Assembly (NCBI GenBank): GCA_937967455.1
Contig: CALCJK010000028.1
Location: 1-64,000 of the forward strand
Reading direction: 5' to 3'
Origin: an uncultured bacterium
GTDB lineage: Bacteria > Bacteroidota > Ignavibacteria > UBA10030 > BY39
Length of the DNA: 64,000 bases
A program made the position numbers and the translations under genes. How positions within the stretch are numbered: the first letter of the stretch is position 1; each line of letters begins with the position of its first letter. The notes beneath the pieces were generated by a model, which saw only the letters and a list, made by a program, of their open reading frames with translations, searched no databases and had not been told where the DNA came from. Positions 44,095 to 53,475 of the stretch are shown here, piece after piece.

Positions 44095-45921
44095 TCAGAG
44101 CATTCTGAATTGTAGTTCATACAACCTTTTAAATAAGCCTTCCTGATTTAACAATTCACTAAAGTTCCCTACCTGAACAATTTTCCCTTTTTCCATTACT
44201 ACGATCTTGTCAGCATTTTTTATAGTTGAAAAACGGTGTGCGATTACAATACTTGTACGATTTTGCATTAATCTTTCGAGTGCCTCCTGCACAAGCATTT
44301 CTGATTCCGGATCCAATGACGAAGTCGCTTCATCCAAAATTAATATTGGAGGATTCTTCAACACAGCCCTTGCAATAGCAATTCTTTGCCTTTCCCCACC
44401 TGATAATTTTACACCTCTATCTCCAATAATTGTAAAGTAGCCGTGCTCTAAGCATTCAATAAAATTATGTGCGTTTGCAATCTTTGCAGCCTCTATTATT
44501 TTTTGCATTTGAGCATCTACCATACCAAATCCTATATTAGCAGCAACTGTATCATTAAATAAAATAGTTTCCTGTGTGACAATTCCCATCAGATCACGTA
44601 GTGATTCTTGTTTTACTTTCCTCAAATCTATACCGTCAATTTTTATACTTCCCTCTGCTGGGTCGTAAAATCTTGGGACTAAATCTACAAGTGTGGATTT
44701 GCCAGATCCGCTCGGTCCAACTATTGCAACAATTTCCCCTTTAACAATTTTTAAGTTAATATCCTTAAGTACTAAATCTGTAGTATCATACTTAAAAGAC
44801 ACATTTTCAAAAACTATTGAATCATTAAATTCTTTAATCTCAATAGCATCTGGAGCATCCAGAATTCTGGGTTTAATATCGAGAATAGAAAATACTCTTT
44901 CACCAGCAGCAATACCCTCTTTTACAGTATTAAACACCTGAGTGATCATCTTTATAGGTTGAAGCATTGATACTAGTATAGTTAGATAGAAAATAAATTG
45001 CCCAGCCGACATTGGACTAGTTTTGTTGATTATGCCCATGCCTCCAAACCATAATACTACAACCGCAATTAGAATTCCAAAGTATTCACTTAAAGGACTT
45101 GAAATACTTCTAATCCTGAGCAATTTAACAAATATTTTATAGAGTTTGTTTGTATGATTCTCAAATTTCTCGATCTCATTCCTTTCCATTTTGAATGCTT
45201 TAATAACCCTCACACCACTTATACTTTCATCTACAAGAGATGTAATCTCAGACATTTTTTCCTGAAATTTTATGCTATACTTTTTCAATTTATCTGCAAT
45301 TTTCCCAATTATAAAACCCATTGCAGGAGTAATAAGCAAAATAGTAAGAGTTAACTTCCAATTAAAAATAAACAAAATAATTGTACTTACTATGACAGTG
45401 GGTGGATCTCGAAATAACATCCCTAATAATGCCATAACTGATTCTGTAATCAACCGCACATCGTTCATCATCAAACTTATTAAATGCCCTTTTTTGCGAG
45501 CCATAAAAAAATGCAATGACAATTGATGCAGATGCCTGTGAATCTGGTTGCGTAAATCCCTTAACATACCTTGCTCAAGTGCAGCATTCAAATACATCTG
45601 CCAATAACTTGTTAAATTTTTCAATAAGAATCCCACAGCAATAAAAATACAAACATATAAAAGTGCTTCCTGCTTAGAATACTTCGAAAGCGTAGAATAA
45701 AGCCAACCCATTAATTGATCTTTTATGTTGCCTTTTTTCAAATCAAATTCAACACTAGCTGGATTGGTAGATATATCTGTAAAAATAACATCAACTAGTG
45801 GGACAATAAGAGCAATAGAAAAAATATTTAGGACAACATATAATATCATCGAAAAGATTAAAACTAATACAATTCGACGATATGGAAAAAGATATTTTAA
45901 AATTCTAAGGTAAGTTTTCAT
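44095..45921 (-). CDS. MsbA-type ABC exporter
   Basis: 608 residues with fused membrane and ATPase domains. Six hydrophobic helices (about 15-340), then the nucleotide-binding domain: Walker A GPSGSGKST (about 397-405), Q-loop 'MGIVTQETILFND', signature 'LSGGERQRIAIARA', Walker B 'ILILDEATSSLD', H-loop 'IVIAHRFST'. Close in layout to MsbA lipid flippases and to LPS/peptide exporters. Its neighbours are envelope-glycan genes, which favours lipid or glycolipid flipping. ATG overlaps the aspartate kinase stop by one base. Confidence 0.93.
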   Translation of the reverse strand: MKTYLRILKYLFPYRRIVLVLIFSMILYVVLNIFSIALIVPLVDVIFTDISTNPASVEFDLKKGNIKDQLMGWLYSTLSKYSKQEALLYVCIFIAVGFLLKNLTSYWQMYLNAALEQGMLRDLRNQIHRHLHQLSLHFFMARKKGHLISLMMNDVRLITESVMALLGMLFRDPPTVIVSTIILFIFNWKLTLTILLITPAMGFIIGKIADKLKKYSIKFQEKMSEITSLVDESISGVRVIKAFKMERNEIEKFENHTNKLYKIFVKLLRIRSISSPLSEYFGILIAVVVLWFGGMGIINKTSPMSAGQFIFYLTILVSMLQPIKMITQVFNTVKEGIAAGERVFSILDIKPRILDAPDAIEIKEFNDSIVFENVSFKYDTTDLVLKDINLKIVKGEIVAIVGPSGSGKSTLVDLVPRFYDPAEGSIKIDGIDLRKVKQESLRDLMGIVTQETILFNDTVAANIGFGMVDAQMQKIIEAAKIANAHNFIECLEHGYFTIIGDRGVKLSGGERQRIAIARAVLKNPPILILDEATSSLDPESEMLVQEALERLMQNRTSIVIAHRFSTIKNADKIVVMEKGKIVQVGNFSELLNQEGLFKRLYELQFRML

Positions 45922-47315
45922 TACACGGTATCAAAATAATCTGAATCAATTTGTGAATCAAAAAATAAATTGTGTAGTCTACAAATAGTTTCATTCATAT
46001 CCGCTTCATTCACAATGATGCTGAAACAATAGTCAGATGAACCATAATTAGAATGCAGAATTTTAATATTCTCCAAACTTGAAACGACCATTTGTAGCAA
46101 TGTTTGAGCCTTATTAAGGTTCTGACCAATAATACTAATTAATGCTAACTGATTTTTTAATTCCAGTTTCCCAATAGTATCTAATTCATTTACCACCGAA
46201 TCACACAAATATTTCGACTCAAAAGCCACAGAAAACACATATTCCAGCGTTGAGCAGGTTAATGGAGTAATCTTGTATTTGTTTATAATACTAAATATCT
46301 GTTCCCAGAAAATATATGGACTGAATCTTGATTTGGGTTGGATTGTTAAAAGAGATATATTAGATTTGTAGGTGACAGATTTGATTACAATACTCTCTAC
46401 TAATTTTAAATTAGAAGAATCTGTGACAAGTGTACCTTCTGAGTTTGATCTTTTTGAATTAAATACATGTATTGGTATATTTTTCTCCTGTGCAGGTATC
46501 ATTGTATTGGGATGGAGGACTTTAGCGCCAAAAAAGGAAAGCTGATATGCTTCTTCAAATGAAAGTTGTCTAATTTTTTTAGGATTCTTTACAATATTTG
46601 GATCGCCGGTTAGAACTCCATCAACATCTGTCCAAATTTGGATATCCTGAACATTAAGTACAGCCCCTATCACAGATGCCGAATAATCAGAGCTTTCGCG
46701 TCCCATTGTAGTCCGTTCTCCGGTAATGGTTGCTCCAATAAATCCTTGTGTAACAGGTACTTTAGATTCACTCACCAACTTCGATACTATTGGAATCAAT
46801 TTTTCTTTAACAATATGCATAATAGGTTGAGCACGATTATAATTGCTGTCAGTAATCATAAAATCCTTAGTATCCAGCCATACAGCTTTTACATTATTTT
46901 CATTTAATATATAAGAAATAATCAAAGAAGATAGTAACTCTCCATAAGAATAAAATTTATCAAGAGACTTAGGAGTTAATTCTTTTAAAATAGCTACCCC
47001 ATTTATTAAATCTTCAATTTCAGATTTAAATTCGGTTATCTTTTGATCTAAAGTTAATAAAATATCCTTGGTATGTATTGCATCCTGGATTATTTTTTTA
47101 TGCTTAGCTATTAGATCTTCCAATATGACGGTTGCATTTTTTCGATTTCCTTCTTTAGAAAAGTTAGCAATAGCTTCAAGCATATTTGTAGCTTGAGCAA
47201 TTGCCGAAATAACAACTATTGGATTTTGATGAAGATGAGAAGTAATAATTTTCGTGACATTTAGCATTGCACTGGCATCTTTAGTAGAGGTGCCACCAAA
47301 TTTCATAACAATCAT
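45921..47315 (-). CDS. lysC: Aspartate kinase
   Basis: 464 residues. N-terminal 'MIVMKFGGTSTKDASAMLNV', 'PVTQGFIGATITGERTTMGRESSDYSASVIGAVL' and 'IWTDVDGVLTGDPNIV' are the amino-acid kinase core; two ACT domains follow (about 305-460) that usually give feedback control by lysine or threonine. Monofunctional, with no homoserine dehydrogenase fused. First step of the Lys/Met/Thr pathway. No lysine riboswitch can be drawn in the short leader. Translationally coupled to the ABC exporter, an unusual pairing. Confidence 0.95.
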   Translation of the reverse strand: MIVMKFGGTSTKDASAMLNVTKIITSHLHQNPIVVISAIAQATNMLEAIANFSKEGNRKNATVILEDLIAKHKKIIQDAIHTKDILLTLDQKITEFKSEIEDLINGVAILKELTPKSLDKFYSYGELLSSLIISYILNENNVKAVWLDTKDFMITDSNYNRAQPIMHIVKEKLIPIVSKLVSESKVPVTQGFIGATITGERTTMGRESSDYSASVIGAVLNVQDIQIWTDVDGVLTGDPNIVKNPKKIRQLSFEEAYQLSFFGAKVLHPNTMIPAQEKNIPIHVFNSKRSNSEGTLVTDSSNLKLVESIVIKSVTYKSNISLLTIQPKSRFSPYIFWEQIFSIINKYKITPLTCSTLEYVFSVAFESKYLCDSVVNELDTIGKLELKNQLALISIIGQNLNKAQTLLQMVVSSLENIKILHSNYGSSDYCFSIIVNEADMNETICRLHNLFFDSQIDSDYFDTV

Positions 47316-47383
47316 TTAAATATTAACTCCTTGTCGGTTAAAATGTAAAAAAATATAATAAAGATAGGTTTAACAAACAAAAA

Positions 47384-47551
47384 CTAATTAAGGGTGTTAT
47401 CCTTTTTTGAATGAGAAAATTTCTCCCTAAGATAATGCAAGAATTTTCCAATCTTACGGTTTTTTATTTGAAAAGCTATAACTATTAATAAAAATAATCC
47501 AATTAAACCAACGAACATTACATTTATATTTGTAAAAAAGTACGATTCCAT
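47384..47551 (-). CDS. Small membrane protein, 55 residues (predicted)
   Basis: Found by reading the 47316-47646 gap. The minus-strand frame from ATG at 47551 to TAG at 47384 encodes a protein with a single hydrophobic helix ('VMFVGLIGLFLLIVIAFQI', about 11-29) followed by a basic tail ('KNRKIGKFLHYLREKFSHSKK'). That layout is common for small inner-membrane proteins with the tail inside. There is no good Shine-Dalgarno, so it may be spurious. No recognised family. The rest of the gap is AT-rich without features I can name. Confidence 0.4.
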   Translation of the reverse strand: MESYFFTNINVMFVGLIGLFLLIVIAFQIKNRKIGKFLHYLREKFSHSKKDNTLN

Positions 47552-47646
47552 ATCAGTCAAAGTTTGTCAATAGTATATACAAAAATTCTAACAATTGAGC
47601 AACTAAATTTAACAATTTCAAAAAATTAGTTTATCAGAATTTTTTT

Positions 47647-48048
47647 TCATTTTATTACTTGCATAGAGAGAAGAGCAGACATAACAGGAGGAAGCTCGGT
47701 TGAGATGTTTTTTTTCAGAATGAATGCATCAGCCATAACTCTTTTTGCTTCAATCTGATATTCAATCTCCTCGTAATCAGTTATAATAATTACTGGAATA
47801 AATGGGAAGTCCTTTTTAATAAGATGTGCAATCTGAAAACCGGATAAAACGGGCATATTGATATCAAGAATAATTAAGTCCGGAATTCTATTAACTGCTA
47901 TTTCTGTTGCTTCCTTTCCATTTCTTGTATATAATATTTCTGAGTTTTTAAATTTACTTCGTATAAAGTGAATTAAGGTCTGACTGAAAGATTCATTATC
48001 ATCAGCTAATAAAATTAAATAATCTGATTGATTAGGAAATTTTTTCAT
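47647..48048 (-). CDS. CheY-like response regulator (receiver only)
   Basis: 133 residues, a stand-alone receiver domain. Acidic pair in 'LLADDNESF', phospho-Asp in 'LIILDINMPVLSGF', Thr in 'VIIITDYEE' and Lys in 'FILKKN' are all present, so phosphorylation should work. No output domain: it probably acts by protein contact or relays phosphate. Last gene of the signalling cluster, 3 bases after the next receiver gene. Confidence 0.88.
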   Translation of the reverse strand: MKKFPNQSDYLILLADDNESFSQTLIHFIRSKFKNSEILYTRNGKEATEIAVNRIPDLIILDINMPVLSGFQIAHLIKKDFPFIPVIIITDYEEIEYQIEAKRVMADAFILKKNISTELPPVMSALLSMQVIK

Positions 48049-48051
48049 TTA

Positions 48052-48528
48052 TTATAGATCACTTAAATTTTTTTTATTGGGATTATATTGAATTATTTGT
48101 TTCCTTAGAATAGCTAATTCGATTAGCAAAGCGTAATTTTCTCTTTTTAAATATTGCCTTTCAAGAGTTTTAACACTTACTATAGTTAATTGTTCTGGGT
48201 CAATTGGTTTTTGTACAAATGCACTTGCTCCACTCAACAATGCATGGTTTAATAAATCAGGATTTTTAAAATCTGTCATTATTATTATCTCTACCTCAGG
48301 TGATATAGCTTTTATATGGCTAATTAAAGAAATTTTTTCTGACGAATACGCCAATGGTAAATCAATCAAAACTATATCAACTTTTCTTTCAACTAAAGCT
48401 TCAAAAATTGACTCACAATCTTGAACCCAGCCTACATTAAACTTATTTTTTTGGAAAACTGAGATTATAAATTGTGCAGTGTTTGTATCTTCTTCTGCGA
48501 TAAGTATAGTTTTTATATTATTGTTCAT
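48052..48528 (-). CDS. Response regulator receiver protein
   Basis: 158 residues. Receiver with 'ILIAEEDTNT' (acidic pair as Glu-Asp), phospho-Asp in 'DIVLIDLPLAY', Thr in 'IIIMTDFKN', Lys-Pro in 'AFVQKPIDPEQ'. The last 35 residues ('ERQYLKRENYALLIELAILRKQIIQYN') form a helix or short coiled coil instead of a DNA-binding domain, perhaps for dimerisation. It follows the GC-rich structured region at 48641-48725, which would be its leader if transcribed from the upstream gene. Confidence 0.85.
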   Translation of the reverse strand: MNNNIKTILIAEEDTNTAQFIISVFQKNKFNVGWVQDCESIFEALVERKVDIVLIDLPLAYSSEKISLISHIKAISPEVEIIIMTDFKNPDLLNHALLSGASAFVQKPIDPEQLTIVSVKTLERQYLKRENYALLIELAILRKQIIQYNPNKKNLSDL

Positions 48529-48640
48529 TTGCTTAATATCCTTTATAAAATTTATTAAAAATAAAATTACTAAAAAATACGTAGATTTACTGAATTTTCT
48601 ACCTGATAAGATTACTAGGTGTGATTACATTATATAAAAG

Positions 48641-48725
48641 TCGGGCCGAAGCTCCGCTCTCACGTTAAGGGGGTAGGACCGTAAGAGCGGGCTTCATTTA
48701 AAGTATCACGGGAGGAATGATACTT
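48641..48725. ncRNA. GC-rich structured intergenic element, possible leader RNA or ncRNA
   Basis: Within the gap 48529-48924, 48641-48715 is about 57% G+C by my count against a background near 30%. Two stem-loops are visible. GAAGCTCCGCTCTCACG (48648-48664) pairs with CGTAAGAGCGGGCTTC (48680-48695) with one bulge and one mismatch around a 15-base loop; AAGTATCA (48701-48708) pairs perfectly with TGATACTT (48718-48725) around CGGGAGGAA. I could not match it to a known riboswitch, attC site or insertion-sequence end. It could be a cis-regulatory RNA for the 48052-48528 gene, an independent RNA, or a REP-like repeat. Rest of the gap: nothing seen. Confidence 0.45.
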
Positions 48726-48924
48726 ACCCTATGTAAATATTATATTATACCTGACAAAATTAAGTGATGATGACTTAAAATTTCCTGACCAATTTTCCTA
48801 ATAAACTCTAACCTTATAACAAATGACCTTTTATCTTAGTTCAATATAATTTAATATAATTATGATCAAAAAACAACTCGACAAAATACTGGTTTTATAC
48901 CTGGTAGCAATACTAGTTCATTAA

Positions 48925-49299
48925 TTAATTATTTCTCAATGATTTAAATATTGTAGGCATTAATTCCCTCATTATATCTAATTTGTTTATATATCCACTC
49001 AAATTAAGTTTCTTGACAAAATCATTTGCATCTGTTACCTCATTCCCCGAAAGTATAATAATAGGAATTAAAGGATGTTCTTTCCGAATAATCTCAGATG
49101 TCTCAAAACCATTCATACCCGGCATCACAACATCCATTAGAATAATATTTGGGACAAACTTTTTCAATATCTCAATTGCCTCGTTACCGGATTTAGCAGC
49201 AACAACTTTTCCAACTTCGTTTTGCTCTTTTAAATATTCTGTTATAATCTCTCTAAAACTTTGAGAATCATCAACTACCAGTATATTTAATTTTTCCAT
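48925..49299 (-). CDS. CheY-like response regulator (receiver only)
   Basis: 124 residues. Complete receiver: 'ILVVDDSQSFRE', phospho-Asp in 'IILMDVVMPGMNGFE', Ser in 'IIILSGNE', Lys in 'GYINKLDI'. No output domain. It is 3 bases after the small lipoprotein gene and most likely belongs to the same transcript as the hybrid sensor operon. Third of four response regulators within 2.7 kb. Confidence 0.88.
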   Translation of the reverse strand: MEKLNILVVDDSQSFREIITEYLKEQNEVGKVVAAKSGNEAIEILKKFVPNIILMDVVMPGMNGFETSEIIRKEHPLIPIIILSGNEVTDANDFVKKLNLSGYINKLDIMRELMPTIFKSLRNN

Positions 49300-49302
49300 T
49301 TC

Positions 49303-49632
49303 TTATTCTTTAATCCTAATTGCTGGAATTTGTTTATCTGTCATATATAATTCTATGGTATATTTCTTATTTTTATCAGCTTGAAATCCAACTTCATTTG
49401 AGACATCTGAAGAAGATACAATGTAATAACCACTTGGAATTTTTGTGTATTCTGTTATTTGGTGCGCATCAATATCTTCAAAAACTTTAGTATATCCATC
49501 AGTTCTTTTTAATTCTACATCTGAATAAAAATCAAAATTGTTTTCAACTCTTACTAACGGATCTTCCTTCTTTTCGCAACCAATCAACAAGATTAAAATA
49601 GCTACAATAGATACAAAAATAATATTTTTCAT
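49303..49632 (-). CDS. Small lipoprotein between two response regulators
   Basis: 109 residues. Lipoprotein signal 'IVAILILLIGC' with Cys19, then a small beta-rich domain of about 85 residues ('DFYSDVELKRTDGYTKVF...KIPSGYYIVSSSDVSNEVGFQADKNKKYTIELYMTDKQIPAIRI'). ATG overlaps the stop of the LuxR-type regulator (ATGA), so it is co-translated with a signalling protein. No family recognised. It could be an envelope sensor feeding the kinase, which is inference from position only. Confidence 0.8.
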   Translation of the reverse strand: MKNIIFVSIVAILILLIGCEKKEDPLVRVENNFDFYSDVELKRTDGYTKVFEDIDAHQITEYTKIPSGYYIVSSSDVSNEVGFQADKNKKYTIELYMTDKQIPAIRIKE

Positions 49633-50312
49633 ATATTTTCCTCGATATTTTCTATATTTATAATTCCTTTTTGAATCGCATATTTTACTAAACCTGCGAA
49701 ATCTTTTAATTTGAGTTTATGCATTATATTAGCACGATGGAACTCAACAGTACGTACGCTTATAAATAACTTTTCTGCAACTTCCTGATTTGTGTATCCC
49801 TCAGCTACTAATTTTAATACCTCGTATTCCCTTCCAGTCAATTCAGATATGGTTTTATCCTGTTTTAAACCTTGAGCTTTTTTGATAAAGTCATCTAAAA
49901 TTATTTTTGAGATTCTAGCACTAAAAAACCTTTCACCATTCATCACATCTTTAATACCTTTTATCAAATCTTCAGCAATAGATGTTTTGAGAATATAACC
50001 ACTTGCACCCGCTTTTAAAATTTGAATAATGTATTCCTCATCTTCATATTGTGTAAGAATTAGAACTTTAACATCAGGATATAGTTGCTTTAATTTGGTC
50101 GTGGATTGCAATCCATTAAGTACTGGCATACTCAAGTCCATTAAAACTACATCAGGAGATTTTTTCTTTGTAATTTCCAGTGCTTCTGCGCCATTTGGAA
50201 CTGACCCTACAACCTCAATATCAGGAGATTTTTCCAAGAGTGCTACTATGCCTTCTCTTACCAAGTTGTGATCATCACACACAACAACTTTTATTTTTTG
50301 CCTATTTTCCAC
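49629..50312 (-). CDS. NarL/FixJ-type response regulator
   Basis: 227 residues. Receiver domain (1-120) with 'VVVCDDHNLVREG', phospho-Asp in 'DVVLMDLSMPVLNGL', Thr in 'LILTQYED', Lys in 'GYILKTS', then a LuxR HTH (about 155-215: 'LTGREYEVLKLVAEGYTNQEVAEKLFISVRTVEFHRANIMHKL'). The obvious cognate regulator of the histidine kinase 6 bases upstream, whose HisKA_3 domain is the type that pairs with NarL-class regulators. Transcription factor; targets unknown. Confidence 0.94.
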   Translation of the reverse strand: MENRQKIKVVVCDDHNLVREGIVALLEKSPDIEVVGSVPNGAEALEITKKKSPDVVLMDLSMPVLNGLQSTTKLKQLYPDVKVLILTQYEDEEYIIQILKAGASGYILKTSIAEDLIKGIKDVMNGERFFSARISKIILDDFIKKAQGLKQDKTISELTGREYEVLKLVAEGYTNQEVAEKLFISVRTVEFHRANIMHKLKLKDFAGLVKYAIQKGIINIENIEENI

Positions 50313-50318
50313 AATAAA

Positions 50319-53300
50319 TTATGTTTTTAGTTCAATTTCAATAGAAATTTCTGTACCACGTCCAATACCAGATTCAATATATAATTTTCCACCTAAAAAT
50401 TCAACCCTTTCACGAACATTCTTCAATCCAAAATGTATTTCATCGTTATCAGCCATTGATGTTTTATCAATATCAAATCCAACGCCATTATCAGAAATAG
50501 TTAAGGCTAATATGTTATTTCGTTTAATAAATTGTATCGACGCCAGTGTAGCTTTTGAATGTTTGGAAATATTGGCAAGGCATTCCTGCGTTATACGATA
50601 TAATGCCGTTTCAATAATTTGGTCATATCTTTGCTCTCCATTTTCCAAATTCAGTTCCACAAAAATTCCTGTTCGCTTTTGAAATTGGTTTGCAAGTAAT
50701 CTTATTGCTGCGTTCAATCCAAAATCATCCAGTACTGACGGACGTAAATCATAGGATAGCTGCTTTACTTCCTGTATAGCCTCGTTAATCAAATCCTGGC
50801 TAATTTTTAAATATTTCTCGAACCCATTTTCTGCGGATTGCAGTGAAAAATTTGCAAGATCTAGATTAAGTTTTAGATTAGATAAAATTTGTCCCAGACT
50901 ATCATGAAGTTCACGAGAAAACCTCTTGCGTTCTTTTTCTTCAGTAAAAATTAAATCTTTAGACAATTTTTCAAGAGCATTTTTCTTTTCTGTGACTTCA
51001 CTCAATAATTTTGAAATTTCTTTTTGAGATATTTCAAGGTCTTGAACTTTTTGTTTGAGTGCTTTATTAATTTTCTTGACTTCATCTTCGTATAATTTCC
51101 TTTCAGTAACATCCCTACCACTGCCAACAATAGCAACAATTTCTCCTTTTTCATTTAACTCAGATTTTAAAGACCATCCAAGCCATTTCCAACCATACTT
51201 TGTTTTGTTTCTTATTTCAAAATACGTAGTATATGGAGGAACTAAAAGCTTTTTCAATTCATTGTTCACCATTTTTATGTCTTCTTCGTTTATGGGTGGC
51301 TGGAAAATTTGGCCGATAGCTTGTGCTTGCTCTATATCAAAAAGCTCACAGAAAGTATTACTTGCATATAGCAACCGTCCTTCAAGATTATATTTAACAA
51401 TATAATCAGTTTGATTTTCTAATAACAACCTATACAATTCCTCTCGATTTTTAAGTTCTTCCTGAGCCTTCTTAATATCAGTTATATCTCTTATTATGGT
51501 CGAATAATATTCAACTTCTCCGTTAGAATTTTTATGAGAAATAATAACCTGCGAGGTTGGGAGTACTTTACCATCAATTGTTTTAACAGCTGTTTCTCCT
51601 ATCCAAAAACCCTGCTCAATCGCTTTAGGTAAACCTTCTTCAAATATTTTCTTCGTAACCCATTCCGGATGGAAATCTGATATTTTCATTTTTCTAAAAT
51701 CAAATTTTTCATCTATTCCAGCAATTTCTCTTCCCCTTTTATTAACATACATTATATTATAATTGCAATCCGCTGTTGAAACAAAATCTGATGTAGCTTC
51801 TAATATGGCAGCTAAGCGCAACCGTATTTCCTCACTTTTTTTCCTTTCTGTTACATCACGCCCAATGCAAATGAAATGAGTAATATTTCCCATTTTGTCT
51901 CTCATTGGACTGATATTGCTTTCCTGAAAAAATATTTCTCCGTTTTTCTTTTTATTTACAAATTCAGCTTCAAATGACTTTCCATTATTGATTGTATCCC
52001 ATAATTTTTTGTAAAATTCAGTATTATGTTTGCCTGATTTTAAGATCTTAGGAGTTTGACCGATTGCTTCCGACATAGTATAACCAGTAAGTTTTTCAAA
52101 AGCAGGATTAATATACTCTATCACTCCATTTTTATCAGTAATCATCACACTTTCATGAATTTGCCATATCGCATTATAAAGCTTAGTCAGTTCACATTCA
52201 GCTTTTTTCCTTGCAATCGCATTAGATAATATTTCACTCAGCATTTTGAGTGCGGTTGCAGACCTATCATCCCAATCCCTTTTAACTAATACTGAATCAA
52301 ATCCAATAAAACCAATTAATTTTTTATTATAAAACATTGGTACAATAATCAATGATTTAATATCTTGTGCCAGAAGTATTTCTTTTTCATTAGCAGCTTC
52401 AGATGGTAATTCATTAACATCTGAAATTTTTAAAACATCATAACGATTAAGTTTTCCCATTGTCCAGGAATATTCATTGGTAGCTAAATTTTGCAGATTA
52501 TCTATCTGCGGTTCTATATTTTGGGCACACCATTCATGGGTATTACTCATAAATTTACCATCTTCAGAGAACTGAAAGATATAACTTCGATCAACATCCA
52601 TAAACTGACCAATATCCCGCAAAGCAAAATTTATCCCCTGATCAATTTCCTCAAATGTTAATTCGACAAAACGAGTAGATATTCTGGAAAGCAATTTTTC
52701 AAGTTCATAGTGGTAATACAATGTTTCTGTAGCTAAATTAAATTCAGTTACATCAAATACAGTTCCTATTAAGGCATTTTTTCCATTATACTCAGTAATT
52801 GAGGAGCTAACTTCTATATTTATTAAAGTTCCATCTTTTTTCACACCATTAAACTTATACTTTTTAACCTCAAAATTATTTGATAATCTCTCGAACAATT
52901 CACCATATTTTATCTGAAAACTTGATTTGTCAAGTAAATCATATAAACTTTTTTTACCGATAATTTCCTCTTTTGTATATCCAAAAATTTTAGCAAGTTC
53001 ATCATTAACATAAACAAATTTACTATCTTGAATTATATAAATCCCAAATAAAGATTTTTCGACAAGTGCATTAAATTTGTTCTGGCTTTCTTTAAGTTTT
53101 TTTTCTAAATATATTTTATCAGAAACCTCAAATGTAGTAATTATTCTACAATGCTTTTGGTTGATCACAATAGAGTGTAACCAGACATCAACATAAATAA
53201 TAGTACCATCTTTTTTCTTAAGACGCCATATTTCTTTTTCTTTAACAGGAAGGTTTTGCTGTTTGAGATTTTTTAATAATCGCGGTATATCTTCAGATGG

Positions 53301-53474
53301 TTGGATATCAAGAATGGTCATATTTAAAAACTCTTCGGTAGAGTAACCATAATTACGCACAGCAGCAGTATTAACTGCAACAAATTTTAAACTATCCTCC
53401 TCAAATATCAACATTGGAATTGGATGCTCAAGAAAAAAATCCTTATAAAAATTTATGTGATCTTTTATATACAT
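50319..53474 (-). CDS. Multi-PAS/GAF sensor histidine kinase (HisKA_3 type)
   Basis: 1051 residues with no membrane segment, so cytoplasmic. Domains: PAS at about 10-130, PAS 131-250, GAF 260-425 ('DIKSLIIVPMFYNKKLIGFIGFDSV'), then PAS at about 440-555, 560-690 and 690-815, a coiled coil (815-840), HisKA_3 with phospho-His at about 857 in 'SRELHDSLGQILSNL', and HATPase_c to the end ('LTISDNGVGFD', 'FGLKNVRERVEFLGGKLYIESGIGRGTEI'). PAS/GAF modules sense redox, light or small ligands. Followed by its NarL-type regulator, lipoprotein and receivers; preceded by a secreted protein gene with a 1-base gap. Confidence 0.94.
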   Translation of the reverse strand: MYIKDHINFYKDFFLEHPIPMLIFEEDSLKFVAVNTAAVRNYGYSTEEFLNMTILDIQPSEDIPRLLKNLKQQNLPVKEKEIWRLKKKDGTIIYVDVWLHSIVINQKHCRIITTFEVSDKIYLEKKLKESQNKFNALVEKSLFGIYIIQDSKFVYVNDELAKIFGYTKEEIIGKKSLYDLLDKSSFQIKYGELFERLSNNFEVKKYKFNGVKKDGTLINIEVSSSITEYNGKNALIGTVFDVTEFNLATETLYYHYELEKLLSRISTRFVELTFEEIDQGINFALRDIGQFMDVDRSYIFQFSEDGKFMSNTHEWCAQNIEPQIDNLQNLATNEYSWTMGKLNRYDVLKISDVNELPSEAANEKEILLAQDIKSLIIVPMFYNKKLIGFIGFDSVLVKRDWDDRSATALKMLSEILSNAIARKKAECELTKLYNAIWQIHESVMITDKNGVIEYINPAFEKLTGYTMSEAIGQTPKILKSGKHNTEFYKKLWDTINNGKSFEAEFVNKKKNGEIFFQESNISPMRDKMGNITHFICIGRDVTERKKSEEIRLRLAAILEATSDFVSTADCNYNIMYVNKRGREIAGIDEKFDFRKMKISDFHPEWVTKKIFEEGLPKAIEQGFWIGETAVKTIDGKVLPTSQVIISHKNSNGEVEYYSTIIRDITDIKKAQEELKNREELYRLLLENQTDYIVKYNLEGRLLYASNTFCELFDIEQAQAIGQIFQPPINEEDIKMVNNELKKLLVPPYTTYFEIRNKTKYGWKWLGWSLKSELNEKGEIVAIVGSGRDVTERKLYEDEVKKINKALKQKVQDLEISQKEISKLLSEVTEKKNALEKLSKDLIFTEEKERKRFSRELHDSLGQILSNLKLNLDLANFSLQSAENGFEKYLKISQDLINEAIQEVKQLSYDLRPSVLDDFGLNAAIRLLANQFQKRTGIFVELNLENGEQRYDQIIETALYRITQECLANISKHSKATLASIQFIKRNNILALTISDNGVGFDIDKTSMADNDEIHFGLKNVRERVEFLGGKLYIESGIGRGTEISIEIELKT

Positions 53475-53475
53475 T

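Noticed and set aside
47316-47383. Lysine riboswitch ahead of aspartate kinase
   Set aside because: The leader is too short and AT-rich and no lysine-aptamer helices can be drawn.
48641-48725. Integron attC site or insertion-sequence end
   Set aside because: The bulged GC-rich palindrome recalls attC, but the RYYYAAC/GTTRRRY core sites are not at its ends, and no cassette array or transposase gene adjoins.
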